From: Muribaculaceae bacterium
GTDB lineage: Bacteria > Bacteroidota > Bacteroidia > Bacteroidales > Muribaculaceae
NCBI GenBank assembly: GCA_022509145.1
Contig: JAFLTX010000005.1
Span: 1 to 60,056 of the forward strand
Reading direction: 5' to 3'
DNA length: 60,056 bases
The notes beneath the pieces were generated by a model. That model ran no database searches, was not told where the DNA came from, and worked only from the letters and a program-made list of their open reading frames with translations. Both the position numbers and the translations under genes were made by a program. Shown in pieces: positions 1 through 8,794 of this stretch (positions are counted from its first letter, which is position 1; every line of letters begins with the position of its first letter).

Positions 1-2130
1 GCCCGTGGTTCGAAAGACCAGATCCGCCAGCTCTCCGGTATGCGCGGCCTTATGGCCAAGCCTCAGAAAGCCGGTGCCGAAGGCGGCCAGATCATCGAAA
101 ACCCGATTCTTGCCAACTTCAAGGAAGGCCTCTCAGTGCTGGAATACTTCATCTCTACCCACGGTGCCCGCAAAGGTCTGGCCGATACCGCCCTCAAGAC
201 CGCCGACGCCGGTTACCTCACCCGTAGGCTCGTAGACGTGGCCCACGACGTGATTATCAACGAGGAAGACTGCGGCACCCTCCGCGGCCTTGTATGCACC
301 GAGATCAAGAACAACGAAGAAGTCGTGGCCACCCTCAGCGAGAGAATCCTCGGCCGAGTGTCAGTCCACGACGTAGTTGACCCCTATACAGGCGAGCTCA
401 TCGTGGCTGCCGGCGAGGAGATCACCGAAGCCGCCGCCGAGAAGATAGAGAAATCGCCCATTGAGAGCGTTGAAATCCGCTCAGTCCTCACCTGCGAATC
501 AAAGAAGGGCGTCTGCGCCAAGTGTTACGGCCGCAACCTCGCCACCCATCGCATGGTGCAGAAGGGCGAAGCCGTAGGCGTGATCGCGGCCCAGAGTATC
601 GGCGAGCCTGGTACGCAGCTCACCCTCCGTACGTTCCACGTCGGTGGTGTGGCAGGTAACGTTGCCGCCGTCAAAGACATCACCGCGCGCCACGAAGGCA
701 AGCTCGAGCTCGAAGAAGTGCGCACCGTCAAAGATAAAGACGGCGTCGACATCGTGGTGAGCCGTATGGCCGAAATGCGCATCATGGAGCCCAAGAGCGG
801 CATGATGCTCTCCACCGCCAACATCCCCTACGGATCGAAACTCTACTACAAAGACGGCCAGACCGTATCGCCCGGCGACATGATCTGCGAATGGGATCCC
901 TTCAACGCCGTCATCGTCTGCGAAGAGAAAGGTAAAGTTAGATTCGAGAACGTGGAAGAAGGTGTAACCTACCGCATCGAAGGCGACGCCTCGTCAAACC
1001 TCCACGAGAAAGTGATGATCGAGAGCAAAGACAAGACCAAGATCCCCACCGTGCAGCTCGTGGACGGCAACGGCGAGATCATCCGCACCTACACCCTCCC
1101 CGTGGGAGCTCACCTCCTCATCAACGAGGGCGACGAGCTCCAGCCCGGCCAGGTGTTCGTGAAGATACCGCGCGCCTCCAACTCTGCCGGCGATATCACC
1201 GGCGGTCTGCCCCGCGTCACCGAGCTCTTCGAAGCCCGCAACCCGTCTAACCCCGCAGTGGTAAGCGAAATCGACGGCGAAGTTACCTTCGGCAAAGTGA
1301 AACGAGGCAACCGCGAGATCATCGTCACCTCCAAGCTCGGCGAAGAGAAGAGGTATTCAGTGCCCCTCTCTAAGCAGATTCTTGTGCAGGAAAACGACTA
1401 CGTGCGCGCAGGCACACCGCTCTCCGACGGTGCCATCACCCCGGCCGACATCCTCAACATCAAAGGCCCGACGGCCGTGCAGGAATACATCGTAAACGAA
1501 GTGCAAGACGTTTACCGCATGCAGGGCGTGAAGATCAACGACAAGCACTTCGAGGTGATCGTACGTCAGATGATGCGCAAAGTCAACATCCTCGACCCGG
1601 GCGACACCCGCTTCCTCGAGCAGCAGGTGGTAGACAAGCGCGAGTTTATGGAAGAGAACGACAACATCTGGGGCAAGAAAGTGATCATGGACCACGGCGA
1701 CAGCCAAAACTACTCCAACGGCCAGATCATCACCGTGCGCAAGCTGCGCGACGAAAACTCAGCCCTGAAGCGTAAAGACCTCAAGACCATGACCGTGCGC
1801 GACGCCATGCCCGCCACATCCGAGCAGATACTCCAGGGTATCACCCGCGCCGCTCTCCAGACCTCCAGCTTCATCTCGGCCGCTTCGTTCCAGGAGACCA
1901 CGAAAGTGCTCAACGAAGCCGCAATCAACGGCAAGACCGACACCCTGGAAGGTATGAAAGAGAACGTAATCTGCGGACACCTCATCCCTGCCGGCACCGG
2001 CATGCGTGAATACGGCAAGCTCATCGTGGCCAACAAAGAAGAGATCGAAGCCCTCGAACTCGGTGAGAACCCCGACGACGTAGTCCTCGCCGAAGCAGTG
2101 GAAATCGAAGAAACCGGCCACCTCGACTAA
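1..2130 (+). CDS. rpoC: RNA polymerase subunit beta' (RpoC), C-terminal part
   Basis: Catalytic large subunit of RNA polymerase. The reading frame is open from base 1, so the start lies outside the window and about 709 C-terminal residues are present. Visible landmarks are the opening [10 protein letters not shown] stretch with GMRGLMAKP, the second zinc site (Cys codons near 271, 492, 513 and 522; motif [11 protein letters not shown]), and the trigger-loop/bridge region [16 protein letters not shown] near 601-645. The frame ends in an acidic tail and stops just before a perfect hairpin terminator. In Bacteroidota rpoC normally follows rpoB, so this is the end of that operon. The identification is secure. 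Confidence 0.98.
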   Translation, partial: ARGSKDQIRQLSGMRGLMAKPQKAGAEGGQIIENPILANFKEGLSVLEYFISTHGARKGLADTALKTADAGYLTRRLVDVAHDVIINEEDCGTLRGLVCTEIKNNEEVVATLSERILGRVSVHDVVDPYTGELIVAAGEEITEAAAEKIEKSPIESVEIRSVLTCESKKGVCAKCYGRNLATHRMVQKGEAVGVIAAQSIGEPGTQLTLRTFHVGGVAGNVAAVKDITARHEGKLELEEVRTVKDKDGVDIVVSRMAEMRIMEPKSGMMLSTANIPYGSKLYYKDGQTVSPGDMICEWDPFNAVIVCEEKGKVRFENVEEGVTYRIEGDASSNLHEKVMIESKDKTKIPTVQLVDGNGEIIRTYTLPVGAHLLINEGDELQPGQVFVKIPRASNSAGDITGGLPRVTELFEARNPSNPAVVSEIDGEVTFGKVKRGNREIIVTSKLGEEKRYSVPLSKQILVQENDYVRAGTPLSDGAITPADILNIKGPTAVQEYIVNEVQDVYRMQGVKINDKHFEVIVRQMMRKVNILDPGDTRFLEQQVVDKREFMEENDNIWGKKVIMDHGDSQNYSNGQIITVRKLRDENSALKRKDLKTMTVRDAMPATSEQILQGITRAALQTSSFISAASFQETTKVLNEAAINGKTDTLEGMKENVICGHLIPAGTGMREYGKLIVANKEEIEALELGENPDDVVLAEAVEIEETGHLD

Positions 2131-2160
2131 CCCCCGTACACACCAAATACCCCACAAATA

Positions 2161-2195
2161 GAAGAGGGGCTGCGGCACCACCGCAGCCCCTCTTC
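2161..2195. terminator. Bidirectional intrinsic terminator between rpoC and the capsule operon
   Basis: Perfect 15-bp inverted repeat: left arm 2161-2175, five-base loop 2176-2180, right arm 2181-2195. It lies 30 bases after the rpoC stop and 40 bases beyond the end of the last minus-strand capsule gene, so it can end both convergent transcripts. The U-tract is weak on both sides. Confidence 0.85.
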
Positions 2196-2235
2196 CGTTA
2201 CCTCAAAAAGCAATTTCTAACTTTTGTGAAAATAT

Positions 2236-2454
2236 TTACTCCATAAAATCCAAAATATCTTTCACTGTCTTAAACGTCTGAATCTTCTCTCCCGTGAGTT
2301 TCTTGTCGAATTCGTCATCAAACATTACTATAAGAGACAGTTTTGACATGGAGTCATAAGTTTCGATATCTTCCAAGGAAGTTTCAAGTTTAAGAGTACC
2401 TTCCTCCAACTCGAAGAGGTCTTCAAGAAGATAAATTTTTTCTTGTTGAGTCAT
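2236..2454 (-). CDS. Acyl carrier protein (first of two in the cassette)
   Basis: Small four-helix carrier that would hold an acyl or aminoacyl group on a 4'-phosphopantetheine arm. It has 72 residues, slightly short for an ACP, and is acidic. The attachment motif is DSM with Ser35, followed by a typical helix II (KLSLIVMFDDEF). It is the last gene of the minus-strand operon, 19 bases after the SDR gene. Its place next to an FabG-like reductase suggests it carries the KAS III product, whereas the second ACP (5127-5354) sits beside the adenylating enzyme. No holo-ACP synthase is present in the window, so priming must come from elsewhere. The cargo is unknown. Confidence 0.88.
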   Translation of the reverse strand: MTQQEKIYLLEDLFELEEGTLKLETSLEDIETYDSMSKLSLIVMFDDEFDKKLTGEKIQTFKTVKDILDFME

Positions 2455-2473
2455 AGTTATATATATTATTTTT

Positions 2474-3238
2474 TTATACTGTTAATCCTCCATCAATGAC
2501 CAAGCCGGTACCAGTGATTGTGCGAGTCGCGTCGCTCAGCAGAAATGCTATTAAATTAGCCACTTCGTAAGGCTCTGATGGCCCAAGTGGTGCATCAGCA
2601 ATCTCGCTACCCATCTGCAATGCAATCTCTCTGGACTTGCGAGCAAGAGGAGTTAGAACTTCTGCAGCTTGAATTGAATTGATTCTGATTTTTCTCGATG
2701 CGAGCTCAAGGGCCATGCATCGCACAAAAGCATCAACCGCAGCCTTTGAAACACAGTACTCAGTCTTCGCTTTATAACCTCGAAAACTGCTGACACTGGA
2801 CATTACAACAATACTTCCACCATCCTGCATGACACTCCGTTTCGTGAGTAGTCTGGTTAATTCTTCAAAACTGAAGAAATTGACAGCCATAACATTGGTA
2901 AATCCATCCGGTCTCAGCACATTGAGCGGTTTGCGTGAACTTATGCCTGCGCAATGAACAAAGCCGTTTATGGGGCCTGTTTGTTTCAGCAACGTTTTCA
3001 GTGTTTCATTGAGGTTGTCATATTCTGAAAGATTGCATACAATGGGTACGACTCTTTCAGAATTCAAATCAGCAGCAAGAATTTCCAAGGCTTCTTCGTT
3101 GACGTCCAATAGTATAAGGGATGCATTAAGCTTATGTAGTGTCTTCGCCGTTTCGAGACCAATACCAGATGCCGCACCCGTTATAAGAATTGTTTTCTCT
3201 CTGAAATCCAAAAAATTAAGCATATCATTAGAATCCAT
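2474..3238 (-). CDS. SDR-family oxidoreductase, FabG-like
   Basis: Classical short-chain dehydrogenase of 254 residues. The Rossmann motif TGAASGIG is at residues 20-27, HCAG stands in for the usual NNAG near 95-98, and the catalytic residues are Asn120, Ser148, Tyr161 and Lys165 (YCVSK). The fold and nearby ACPs and KAS III suggest NAD(P)H reduction of a 3-ketoacyl-ACP to the 3-hydroxyacyl form, but SDRs are versatile and a sugar or polyol substrate is possible. Its start overlaps the 3' end of the aldo/keto reductase gene by 11 bases, so translation is probably coupled. Met6 is an alternative start. Base composition is AT-rich like the rest of this cassette. Confidence 0.88.
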   Translation of the reverse strand: MDSNDMLNFLDFREKTILITGAASGIGLETAKTLHKLNASLILLDVNEEALEILAADLNSERVVPIVCNLSEYDNLNETLKTLLKQTGPINGFVHCAGISSRKPLNVLRPDGFTNVMAVNFFSFEELTRLLTKRSVMQDGGSIVVMSSVSSFRGYKAKTEYCVSKAAVDAFVRCMALELASRKIRINSIQAAEVLTPLARKSREIALQMGSEIADAPLGPSEPYEVANLIAFLLSDATRTITGTGLVIDGGLTV

Positions 3239-4139
3239 TCCAACCTTGATATTTTTTAGGAACGTTTTTGAGCAAGGGATAAGGGTTATAGTTCAAAAAC
3301 TTATTTCTATCAAGCGAATCAATCACTTTCATATCTTCTTCTGAGAGTGAGAAATCTAAAATTTCAATATTCTCTTTTAGATGCTTGGGGTTCCAGGTTT
3401 TGGGAATAATGGCTATATTTTGCTGAATAAGCCACCGCAATATTATCTGGGGGATTGTCTTTCCATATTTCCTGGCAATGGGAAGAATAGTCTCATTTTC
3501 TATTATTTCCGGGCGTGGTTCTATTGAACGAAAATGGCTGAAGGTCGACATTGCTTCCACAGCAATCCCTTTATCTTGACAATATTTTATTAACTTTTTC
3601 TGAGTGTTGAGAGGACTTATTTCAAATTGATTTACAGCAGGAACCACGTCAGACACATCCTGAAGCGACTCAATCATTGGTGGTAAAAATGAACTTACAC
3701 CTATAGCCCTGATTCTTCCTGCTTTATAAAACTCAGTAAGAACTTCATACATTTTAGGATACATCGGCCATGGTGTATGAACCAAGAACATGTCTATATA
3801 CTCAAATCCAAGATTTTTGAATGAGAGTTCTACGGCTTGCCTAATCGTACGACGGGGAATATTTAATATCTTTAGGGGCCCTCCATGATATCTTTTGAAG
3901 AAGAGGGCATCGGCATTTACTTTTGTGGTAATAAAAACCTCCTCTCTTTTAATTCCATATTGTTTAAGAGCAGATGCAATCTCTTTTTCATTGTGATATC
4001 TCCAAGCAGTGTCAAACTTTCTATATCCAAGGTCATAGGCAGTACGTATCGTTTCTCCGATTGTATCCTGCGGAATTAAGAAAGTTCCCAGCCCGATCTG
4101 AGGCATTTCAACACCATTGTTGAGGGTAATAATATCCAT
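3228..4139 (-). CDS. Aldo/keto reductase
   Basis: NADPH-dependent (alpha/beta)8-barrel reductase of 303 residues. The catalytic tetrad of the family is complete: Asp43 (FDTAW), Tyr48, Lys73 (ITTKV) and His121 (LVHTPW). C-terminal IPKTWNPKHLKEN is the usual NADP-phosphate binding segment. The substrate cannot be read from sequence. Within this cassette it might reduce a second carbonyl of the carrier-bound acyl group or a free aldehyde or ketone made from it. It lies 8 bases downstream of the ATP-grasp gene and overlaps the SDR, so it belongs to the same transcript. Confidence 0.9.
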   Translation of the reverse strand: MDIITLNNGVEMPQIGLGTFLIPQDTIGETIRTAYDLGYRKFDTAWRYHNEKEIASALKQYGIKREEVFITTKVNADALFFKRYHGGPLKILNIPRRTIRQAVELSFKNLGFEYIDMFLVHTPWPMYPKMYEVLTEFYKAGRIRAIGVSSFLPPMIESLQDVSDVVPAVNQFEISPLNTQKKLIKYCQDKGIAVEAMSTFSHFRSIEPRPEIIENETILPIARKYGKTIPQIILRWLIQQNIAIIPKTWNPKHLKENIEILDFSLSEEDMKVIDSLDRNKFLNYNPYPLLKNVPKKYQGWNGF

Positions 4140-4147
4140 TTGAAATA

Positions 4148-5125
4148 CTATTTAATTTTTTTCATCCGATCATAAATTGGATTATCAAAAGATTGAAACA
4201 TATCATGTCCAGCCGGACAATTCATTTCAATTAAATCAAATCCTTCAGGAGTTATTGCTATATCCCAACCTACATATCTTGCTTTAGGATAGACTTTTGT
4301 CAATTTTCTTACATATGAAATCAATTCCTTATATCGCGGCAATTCAAAGCCTATCATCTTCACATGGGAACCGGGATGAAAAATATAAGGCCTATTCTGC
4401 TTGTCTTTTCCAGGCATATTGCAAATCCCGGTTTCGATATCGAAATTATACCCAACGCCACCGGCTCCCCAATTGTCAACTTGAGAACCCGGTATTCCCG
4501 CACGGAGTATTACGCTTATAACTTCGGCTTCCCCTTCTCGTGGAGCAAGAGTTGTTACTCTCACCGTATTAAGAGAAGAAGAATTCACGTCCTTTAGCTC
4601 CTCGCAATTCATTACAGTTTCTTCGAGAATAAAAGGCTTTTCTTTTATAGCAGAAGCAAGTTCGCGAATCGTATCCTTATTGTCTTCCGAAAGTTTCATT
4701 ACTCCGATTCCTTGCTCACCGCTTACAGGTTTGGCAATTGCACTCTTATGTTTCTTGAGAAAATTTTCTATTGTATCGGCACTTGAGGTGGCATCAAGAA
4801 TCAAGTAATCTCGCTTTATAAAATCAGCGTAAGTTTTATATTCATTTACCTTACCGTTTATTGGAGTTTCCGCTGCTCCAAAGCGGTCTTTCATTTTAAA
4901 ATATCGTAAAATAGTGAGATAACGATTCTTTTCGCGAGCACTTTTGCGATGAAATTCAAATCTCACGTAATCAATGGGGCGGGCTCCGTATTTAAGCATA
5001 TTCCAGAGCATTTTGGCCTCCCAAATCAAGCGACTCCCACCTCCGGTTAAAGGTTGGCTTGCGAGGTTAGAAGACTGATCCCTCAGCTCGCAACAGGCTT
5101 GTTTGATACGCTTTAGAAGCTGCAT
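4148..5125 (-). CDS. Sugar-transfer-associated ATP-grasp protein
   Basis: Resembles the ATP-grasp family found in polysaccharide loci (325 residues). Visible features are the ATP-binding Lys in AKPVSGEQGIG (131-141), a FILEE strand, and the metal-binding end EMNCPAG with Glu300 and Asn302. ATP-grasp enzymes activate a carboxylate as an acyl phosphate and join it to an amine or thiol. Here the likely job is an amide or peptide-like bond in the surface glycan decoration, but the substrates are unknown. It sits between the second ACP (1 base away) and the aldo/keto reductase. The first ~80 residues are basic and helical and may be a family-specific lid or partner-binding region. Confidence 0.8.
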   Translation of the reverse strand: MQLLKRIKQACCELRDQSSNLASQPLTGGGSRLIWEAKMLWNMLKYGARPIDYVRFEFHRKSAREKNRYLTILRYFKMKDRFGAAETPINGKVNEYKTYADFIKRDYLILDATSSADTIENFLKKHKSAIAKPVSGEQGIGVMKLSEDNKDTIRELASAIKEKPFILEETVMNCEELKDVNSSSLNTVRVTTLAPREGEAEVISVILRAGIPGSQVDNWGAGGVGYNFDIETGICNMPGKDKQNRPYIFHPGSHVKMIGFELPRYKELISYVRKLTKVYPKARYVGWDIAITPEGFDLIEMNCPAGHDMFQSFDNPIYDRMKKIK

Positions 5126-5126
5126 A

Positions 5127-5354
5127 TCATGCTTTTTTTAATGAGTCAATCAAAGCTTGAATAGATTCAATCGAATTGAAATTGTCAGGGTCGAGTTCTG
5201 CTATGCGTATCTGTACATCGAAGACATCGTCAATTTCAGAGATTATCGACACTATGTCAAATGAATCAAGAATACCGTCATCAATTAAAGATTTTTCATT
5301 TTCAAAATCAATATCCGGTCTTACTGATTGAAGCAACTCTAATAATTTTTCCAT
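5127..5354 (-). CDS. Acyl/aminoacyl carrier protein, DltC-like (second ACP)
   Basis: 75-residue carrier protein with attachment Ser31 in DDGILDSFD and a helix II rich in acidic and aliphatic residues (IVSIISEIDDVFDV). The DSFD context and size resemble D-alanyl carrier proteins. It is packed between the GNAT gene (3 bases upstream) and the ATP-grasp gene (1 base downstream), and the next gene upstream is a DltA-like adenylating enzyme, so an aminoacyl cargo is a reasonable inference. The presence of two distinct ACPs in one nine-gene cassette suggests two different thioester pools. Pantetheinylation is assumed from the Ser and its context, not seen. Confidence 0.88.
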   Translation of the reverse strand: MEKLLELLQSVRPDIDFENEKSLIDDGILDSFDIVSIISEIDDVFDVQIRIAELDPDNFNSIESIQALIDSLKKA

Positions 5355-5357
5355 ATC

Positions 5358-6164
5358 TTATTTTTTAATCAATGATTGTGATGAGCGATTAGTGTATTTA
5401 AACCCGTAATCCTCATACATTTTTTTTGCTATTACGTTGAGATTTTGTACCCAAAGGGTGAACCGTGAAGCTCCTAACCGATGATTATTGTCTATAAAAT
5501 AATCCAGCAATTTTTTACCGATTCCGCGACTTCTAAAATCTGAATCAACGGCAATATGGGAGAGGTTGACTGTCTTCCCTTCGAGAGAGCGATGCACTGC
5601 TCCCATCAGTCGCCCGGTTTCCTTATCTATAGCCACTCCGATGTCTTTCGCTTCTAAAATTGCAGGATAGAAGGATGGTGCAACGTAGTCTCCGGTGTAG
5701 CGGTCAAAAACACGGTTGAATAAATCAAAACTGCAAGCAACTTCTTCAATTGATTCCGCATCACGCACTGCATCATCATACCGCGAAAATCCTGAATCGT
5801 CAGTTTTGAGGGTCATTGAATAATTGTCGCGCAAAATGTGAAGTTGCATTCCACATTGTTTAAGATAATCTGTTTCCGTTTCAATCCCCACAGAACCTGC
5901 ACGAAAGAGTATTTCAGCCGTAATCACTCCTTCCGGCAAAGCGAGAATTTCTTGAGGATTGTTAAGATAAAAGTAAAGTTGTTTAAACCCGTCTTTATCT
6001 TCAATAATGAAGAGATTGTCTTTTCCAATCACTGCCGACAATTTCCCTCCCTGAGCTAATTTCTCAGCTCTATGTGTGAGGTAATCATTGCTGATAGTTC
6101 CTTTATGATTGAAACTATCGGCAACTGAAAGATAGTCGGGGTAACTGAGTCTACTTTCCTTCAT
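5358..6164 (-). CDS. GNAT-family acyltransferase with degenerate N-terminal half
   Basis: 268 residues. The C-terminal ~130 residues form a GNAT domain with the acyl-CoA pyrophosphate loop RSRGIGK at 211-217 and the end strand MYEDYGFKY. The N-terminal ~130 residues look like a second, diverged GNAT half without a recognisable loop. GNATs transfer acyl groups from CoA, or sometimes from a carrier protein, to an amine. Next to an ACP and an amino-acid-activating enzyme it could acylate a carrier-bound amino acid or move the finished group to an amino sugar. Its first 14 bases overlap the end of the adenylating enzyme gene, which points to coupled translation. Confidence 0.82.
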   Translation of the reverse strand: MKESRLSYPDYLSVADSFNHKGTISNDYLTHRAEKLAQGGKLSAVIGKDNLFIIEDKDGFKQLYFYLNNPQEILALPEGVITAEILFRAGSVGIETETDYLKQCGMQLHILRDNYSMTLKTDDSGFSRYDDAVRDAESIEEVACSFDLFNRVFDRYTGDYVAPSFYPAILEAKDIGVAIDKETGRLMGAVHRSLEGKTVNLSHIAVDSDFRSRGIGKKLLDYFIDNNHRLGASRFTLWVQNLNVIAKKMYEDYGFKYTNRSSQSLIKK

Positions 6165-7680
6165 ATTTTGCTTTTAACGCGATACGGTCTATCTTCGCGT
6201 TCATACTGTAAGGCATTTCCGCCAAGAGAATCGTTTCGTCAGGAAACATATAAGCCGGTAATTTCTCTTTGATTCCGTTTACAATATCCCTTGCCTCACC
6301 GTCATCGGTCGTATAATAGAGGATTATTTTGTCGTTGACGTTATCGAAGATGCAAGCGGCATTGGTCACACCCTCTATTGAATTAATTGCAACTTCAATT
6401 TCTCCCAATTCAATTCTATTCCCTTTATGTTTTATTTGGAAATCCTTTCTTGAAAGAAACATCAACTCGCCTCGTTCATTATACTTAGCGATATCTCCGG
6501 TCTTGTAAATACGGTCAAAATAATGAGGATTAAGAGGATTTTGTACGAACACTTCGCTCGACTTCTCGAAATTGTTGTAATAGCCCAGTGCCACTCCCGA
6601 CCCTCTGACGCAAATTTCGCCTGGTTCTCCGTCTTTCGCTTCTAAGCCTTCCTCAGTGATCAAAAGCACTTGTTTGTTACGGCAATTCTTCCCTATTGGG
6701 ATATATTCATCATCATTAAACTGTCTGTCAACTATATAATAAGTGCAGTCTACTGAAATTTCGGTAGGACCATAAAGATTGGCAAAAGTCACTCCATTCA
6801 ATTTATCCATCCACACATTGAGCTGCTTTGCCGGCATTGCTTCTCCGGCAAATGTCACCAAACGTAGATGTTGTGGCAATGTTGTTTCGAGTATTTTGCT
6901 GTTTCCAATCAGCATGATTGCTGATGTGGCCCAAAGTATTGCAGTGACTCTTCTTTCATTCAGAAACGGAATAAGCAGCTTGGGGAAACTGAAATATTTC
7001 CTTCCGATTACATTGAGGGTTGCTCCCGCTTTAAGGCAGATGGCAATATCTTTAACGGAGCCGTCAAAGTAGAAGGGCGTTTGATTCCCCAAAGAATCCG
7101 ATTCTGAGAAATTAAATGTATCTACGAGCCAATTGGCCAAATCCAACATGCCCCTATGAGGCACTACCACTCCTTTTGGTACTCCCGTAGAACCACTTGT
7201 AAAGATTGCATAGACCGGGTCAAGGTCTATAATTTGACAACGAAGTTTCCCAAGCATGTCAGCCTTTGCGATTTCGGGATGCAAAGTTGCAAACGAATAG
7301 TCAATCAGCGGAATATTTAAATTTAGATTCTCTGCCAATATCTTATCTTTAGGCGTACACGTTACTGCTGCTATCGGGTTAAGCGTATCGCAAATAAGTT
7401 GGATTCTTTCCTGAGGCATCTTGTTATCTATAGGCACATAAAAATTGCCCGATGCCGAGACTCCCATAAATCCCGCCAGACACTCGATTGTGCGATCCGT
7501 AAAGACCAAAACAGGCTTTCGAATAGAAGACTCCGTCTCCGTTGCAATCATAGTGCCTATAATGAGTGCAGCCGTATGCCACTCCTTAAACGTCATAGCC
7601 TGTTTGTCGTCTGCTATGGCAGTTTTGTTGGGCCATATACCCGCAGCTCTTTCAAGTAAATCAAAGATATTGGTTGTCAT
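6151..7680 (-). CDS. Amino-acid adenylating enzyme, DltA/NRPS A-domain-like
   Basis: Stand-alone adenylation domain of 509 residues. It has the ATP loop TSGSTGVPKG (161-170), YGPTE (303-307), a YKTGD motif and the catalytic C-terminal Lys496 (NAKIDR). The A4 motif reads FYFDGSV, and its Asp206 corresponds to the Asp that binds the alpha-amino group in amino-acid-activating members such as PheA and DltA. The enzyme therefore probably makes an aminoacyl-AMP and loads a carrier protein, most likely the ACP at 5127-5354. It starts with a TAATG overlap on the KAS III stop codon. The choice of amino acid cannot be read reliably without a structural model. Confidence 0.9.
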   Translation of the reverse strand: MTTNIFDLLERAAGIWPNKTAIADDKQAMTFKEWHTAALIIGTMIATETESSIRKPVLVFTDRTIECLAGFMGVSASGNFYVPIDNKMPQERIQLICDTLNPIAAVTCTPKDKILAENLNLNIPLIDYSFATLHPEIAKADMLGKLRCQIIDLDPVYAIFTSGSTGVPKGVVVPHRGMLDLANWLVDTFNFSESDSLGNQTPFYFDGSVKDIAICLKAGATLNVIGRKYFSFPKLLIPFLNERRVTAILWATSAIMLIGNSKILETTLPQHLRLVTFAGEAMPAKQLNVWMDKLNGVTFANLYGPTEISVDCTYYIVDRQFNDDEYIPIGKNCRNKQVLLITEEGLEAKDGEPGEICVRGSGVALGYYNNFEKSSEVFVQNPLNPHYFDRIYKTGDIAKYNERGELMFLSRKDFQIKHKGNRIELGEIEVAINSIEGVTNAACIFDNVNDKIILYYTTDDGEARDIVNGIKEKLPAYMFPDETILLAEMPYSMNAKIDRIALKAKYEGK

Positions 7681-8792
7681 TACTTGTCAATATATAATTG
7701 ATTGGGATTAGTAAAGAGACCTTCATCAAAAATTTCATCATCTTCAAAAATGGGAAGAATGTCTGAAGTTTTGATGTCAAACGATGCAACCCCGTAAGAT
7801 ACACCTATCCCGAAGCCACATGCCATAACTCGGATGATAGAGTTGCTGTTGTCATCTCCATATCGGTCGCAAAGCGAACCGATGGCAGAGGCACCAGATG
7901 TGTTCCCATATCTGTCGAGGGTTATTGGCATTTTACCAAAATCTATTTTGGTCTTTTTTGCTATCTGCTGCAAAATGTAGAGATTGGCTTGGTGGAATGC
8001 AAAACAGTCGTAGCTTTCTGGGGTTGTTTCTGTCTTTGCCCAAAATTCTTTTATTATTCTCGGCACATCAAAAATGGTAAAGGTAAACACTGAAGTGCCG
8101 CGTATGAAGGAATTCATAAGGGAACGCGGGTTTCCGTCTTCACACATAACCGGCTCATCCGAAGCGTTCAGATTCCTATAACCTCCACCCGGTATTATCA
8201 TGTATTTAAACCCGCTTCCATCGCTCTTTATGAGCACTTTGATTTCATCGGCTTCCGATTCAGTCTTTTCAAGGAGCATCACTGCGCCAGCTTCACCAAA
8301 GAGCATGGCACTGCTCCGGTCTTCCTTACAAACTGATTTTCCCGCTGTATCACCTACGAATAAAAGGGCTTTCTTTACATCACTTGTTGCAATTATCGAC
8401 CCCACGGTCTGCATGCCTACAACAAGAGAAGAGCATCCAAGGCTTACGTCGTAACACACGGCATCTTTCGGCAGCCCCAATCTATACTGAAGCACAAAGG
8501 CAGTGGCAGGGCGCCGATAGTCAGGACTATGCGAAGCAAATATCAAAGCCCCAATCTCTTCGGCCGATATTCCCTTTCGATCTAACAGCTCCTTAGCTGC
8601 GCGATAACCAAGATCTGAACAAGTCTGATGCTCTGAGGTGCGATGAGAGCTCTTCACACCGGTCATCTTTATAAATTTTTCAACTTCCTCCTCGCCAAAT
8701 ATAGGTTTATATGAGTCGGTTGAAACTTTATTGGAAGGAACAGCACATGCTATGCCACCAACTTTAATATTATTAAATCCGAAAAATGCCAT
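7680..8792 (-). CDS. 3-oxoacyl-ACP synthase III-like condensing enzyme
   Basis: KAS III/FabH-family ketosynthase of 370 residues, somewhat longer than E. coli FabH (317). The catalytic triad is complete: Cys120 (SLGCSS), His267 (AFHQAN) and Asn297 (RYGNTSG). These enzymes prime chain elongation by condensing an acyl-CoA with malonyl-ACP. In this cassette the product would be a short beta-ketoacyl group on one of the two ACPs, reduced by the SDR at 2474-3238. Since core fatty acid synthesis genes are not nearby, this copy is probably dedicated to glycan decoration. It lies 2 bases downstream of the PglD-like gene and overlaps the next gene by one base. Confidence 0.9.
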   Translation of the reverse strand: MAFFGFNNIKVGGIACAVPSNKVSTDSYKPIFGEEEVEKFIKMTGVKSSHRTSEHQTCSDLGYRAAKELLDRKGISAEEIGALIFASHSPDYRRPATAFVLQYRLGLPKDAVCYDVSLGCSSLVVGMQTVGSIIATSDVKKALLFVGDTAGKSVCKEDRSSAMLFGEAGAVMLLEKTESEADEIKVLIKSDGSGFKYMIIPGGGYRNLNASDEPVMCEDGNPRSLMNSFIRGTSVFTFTIFDVPRIIKEFWAKTETTPESYDCFAFHQANLYILQQIAKKTKIDFGKMPITLDRYGNTSGASAIGSLCDRYGDDNSNSIIRVMACGFGIGVSYGVASFDIKTSDILPIFEDDEIFDEGLFTNPNQLYIDK

Positions 8793-8794
8793 CG

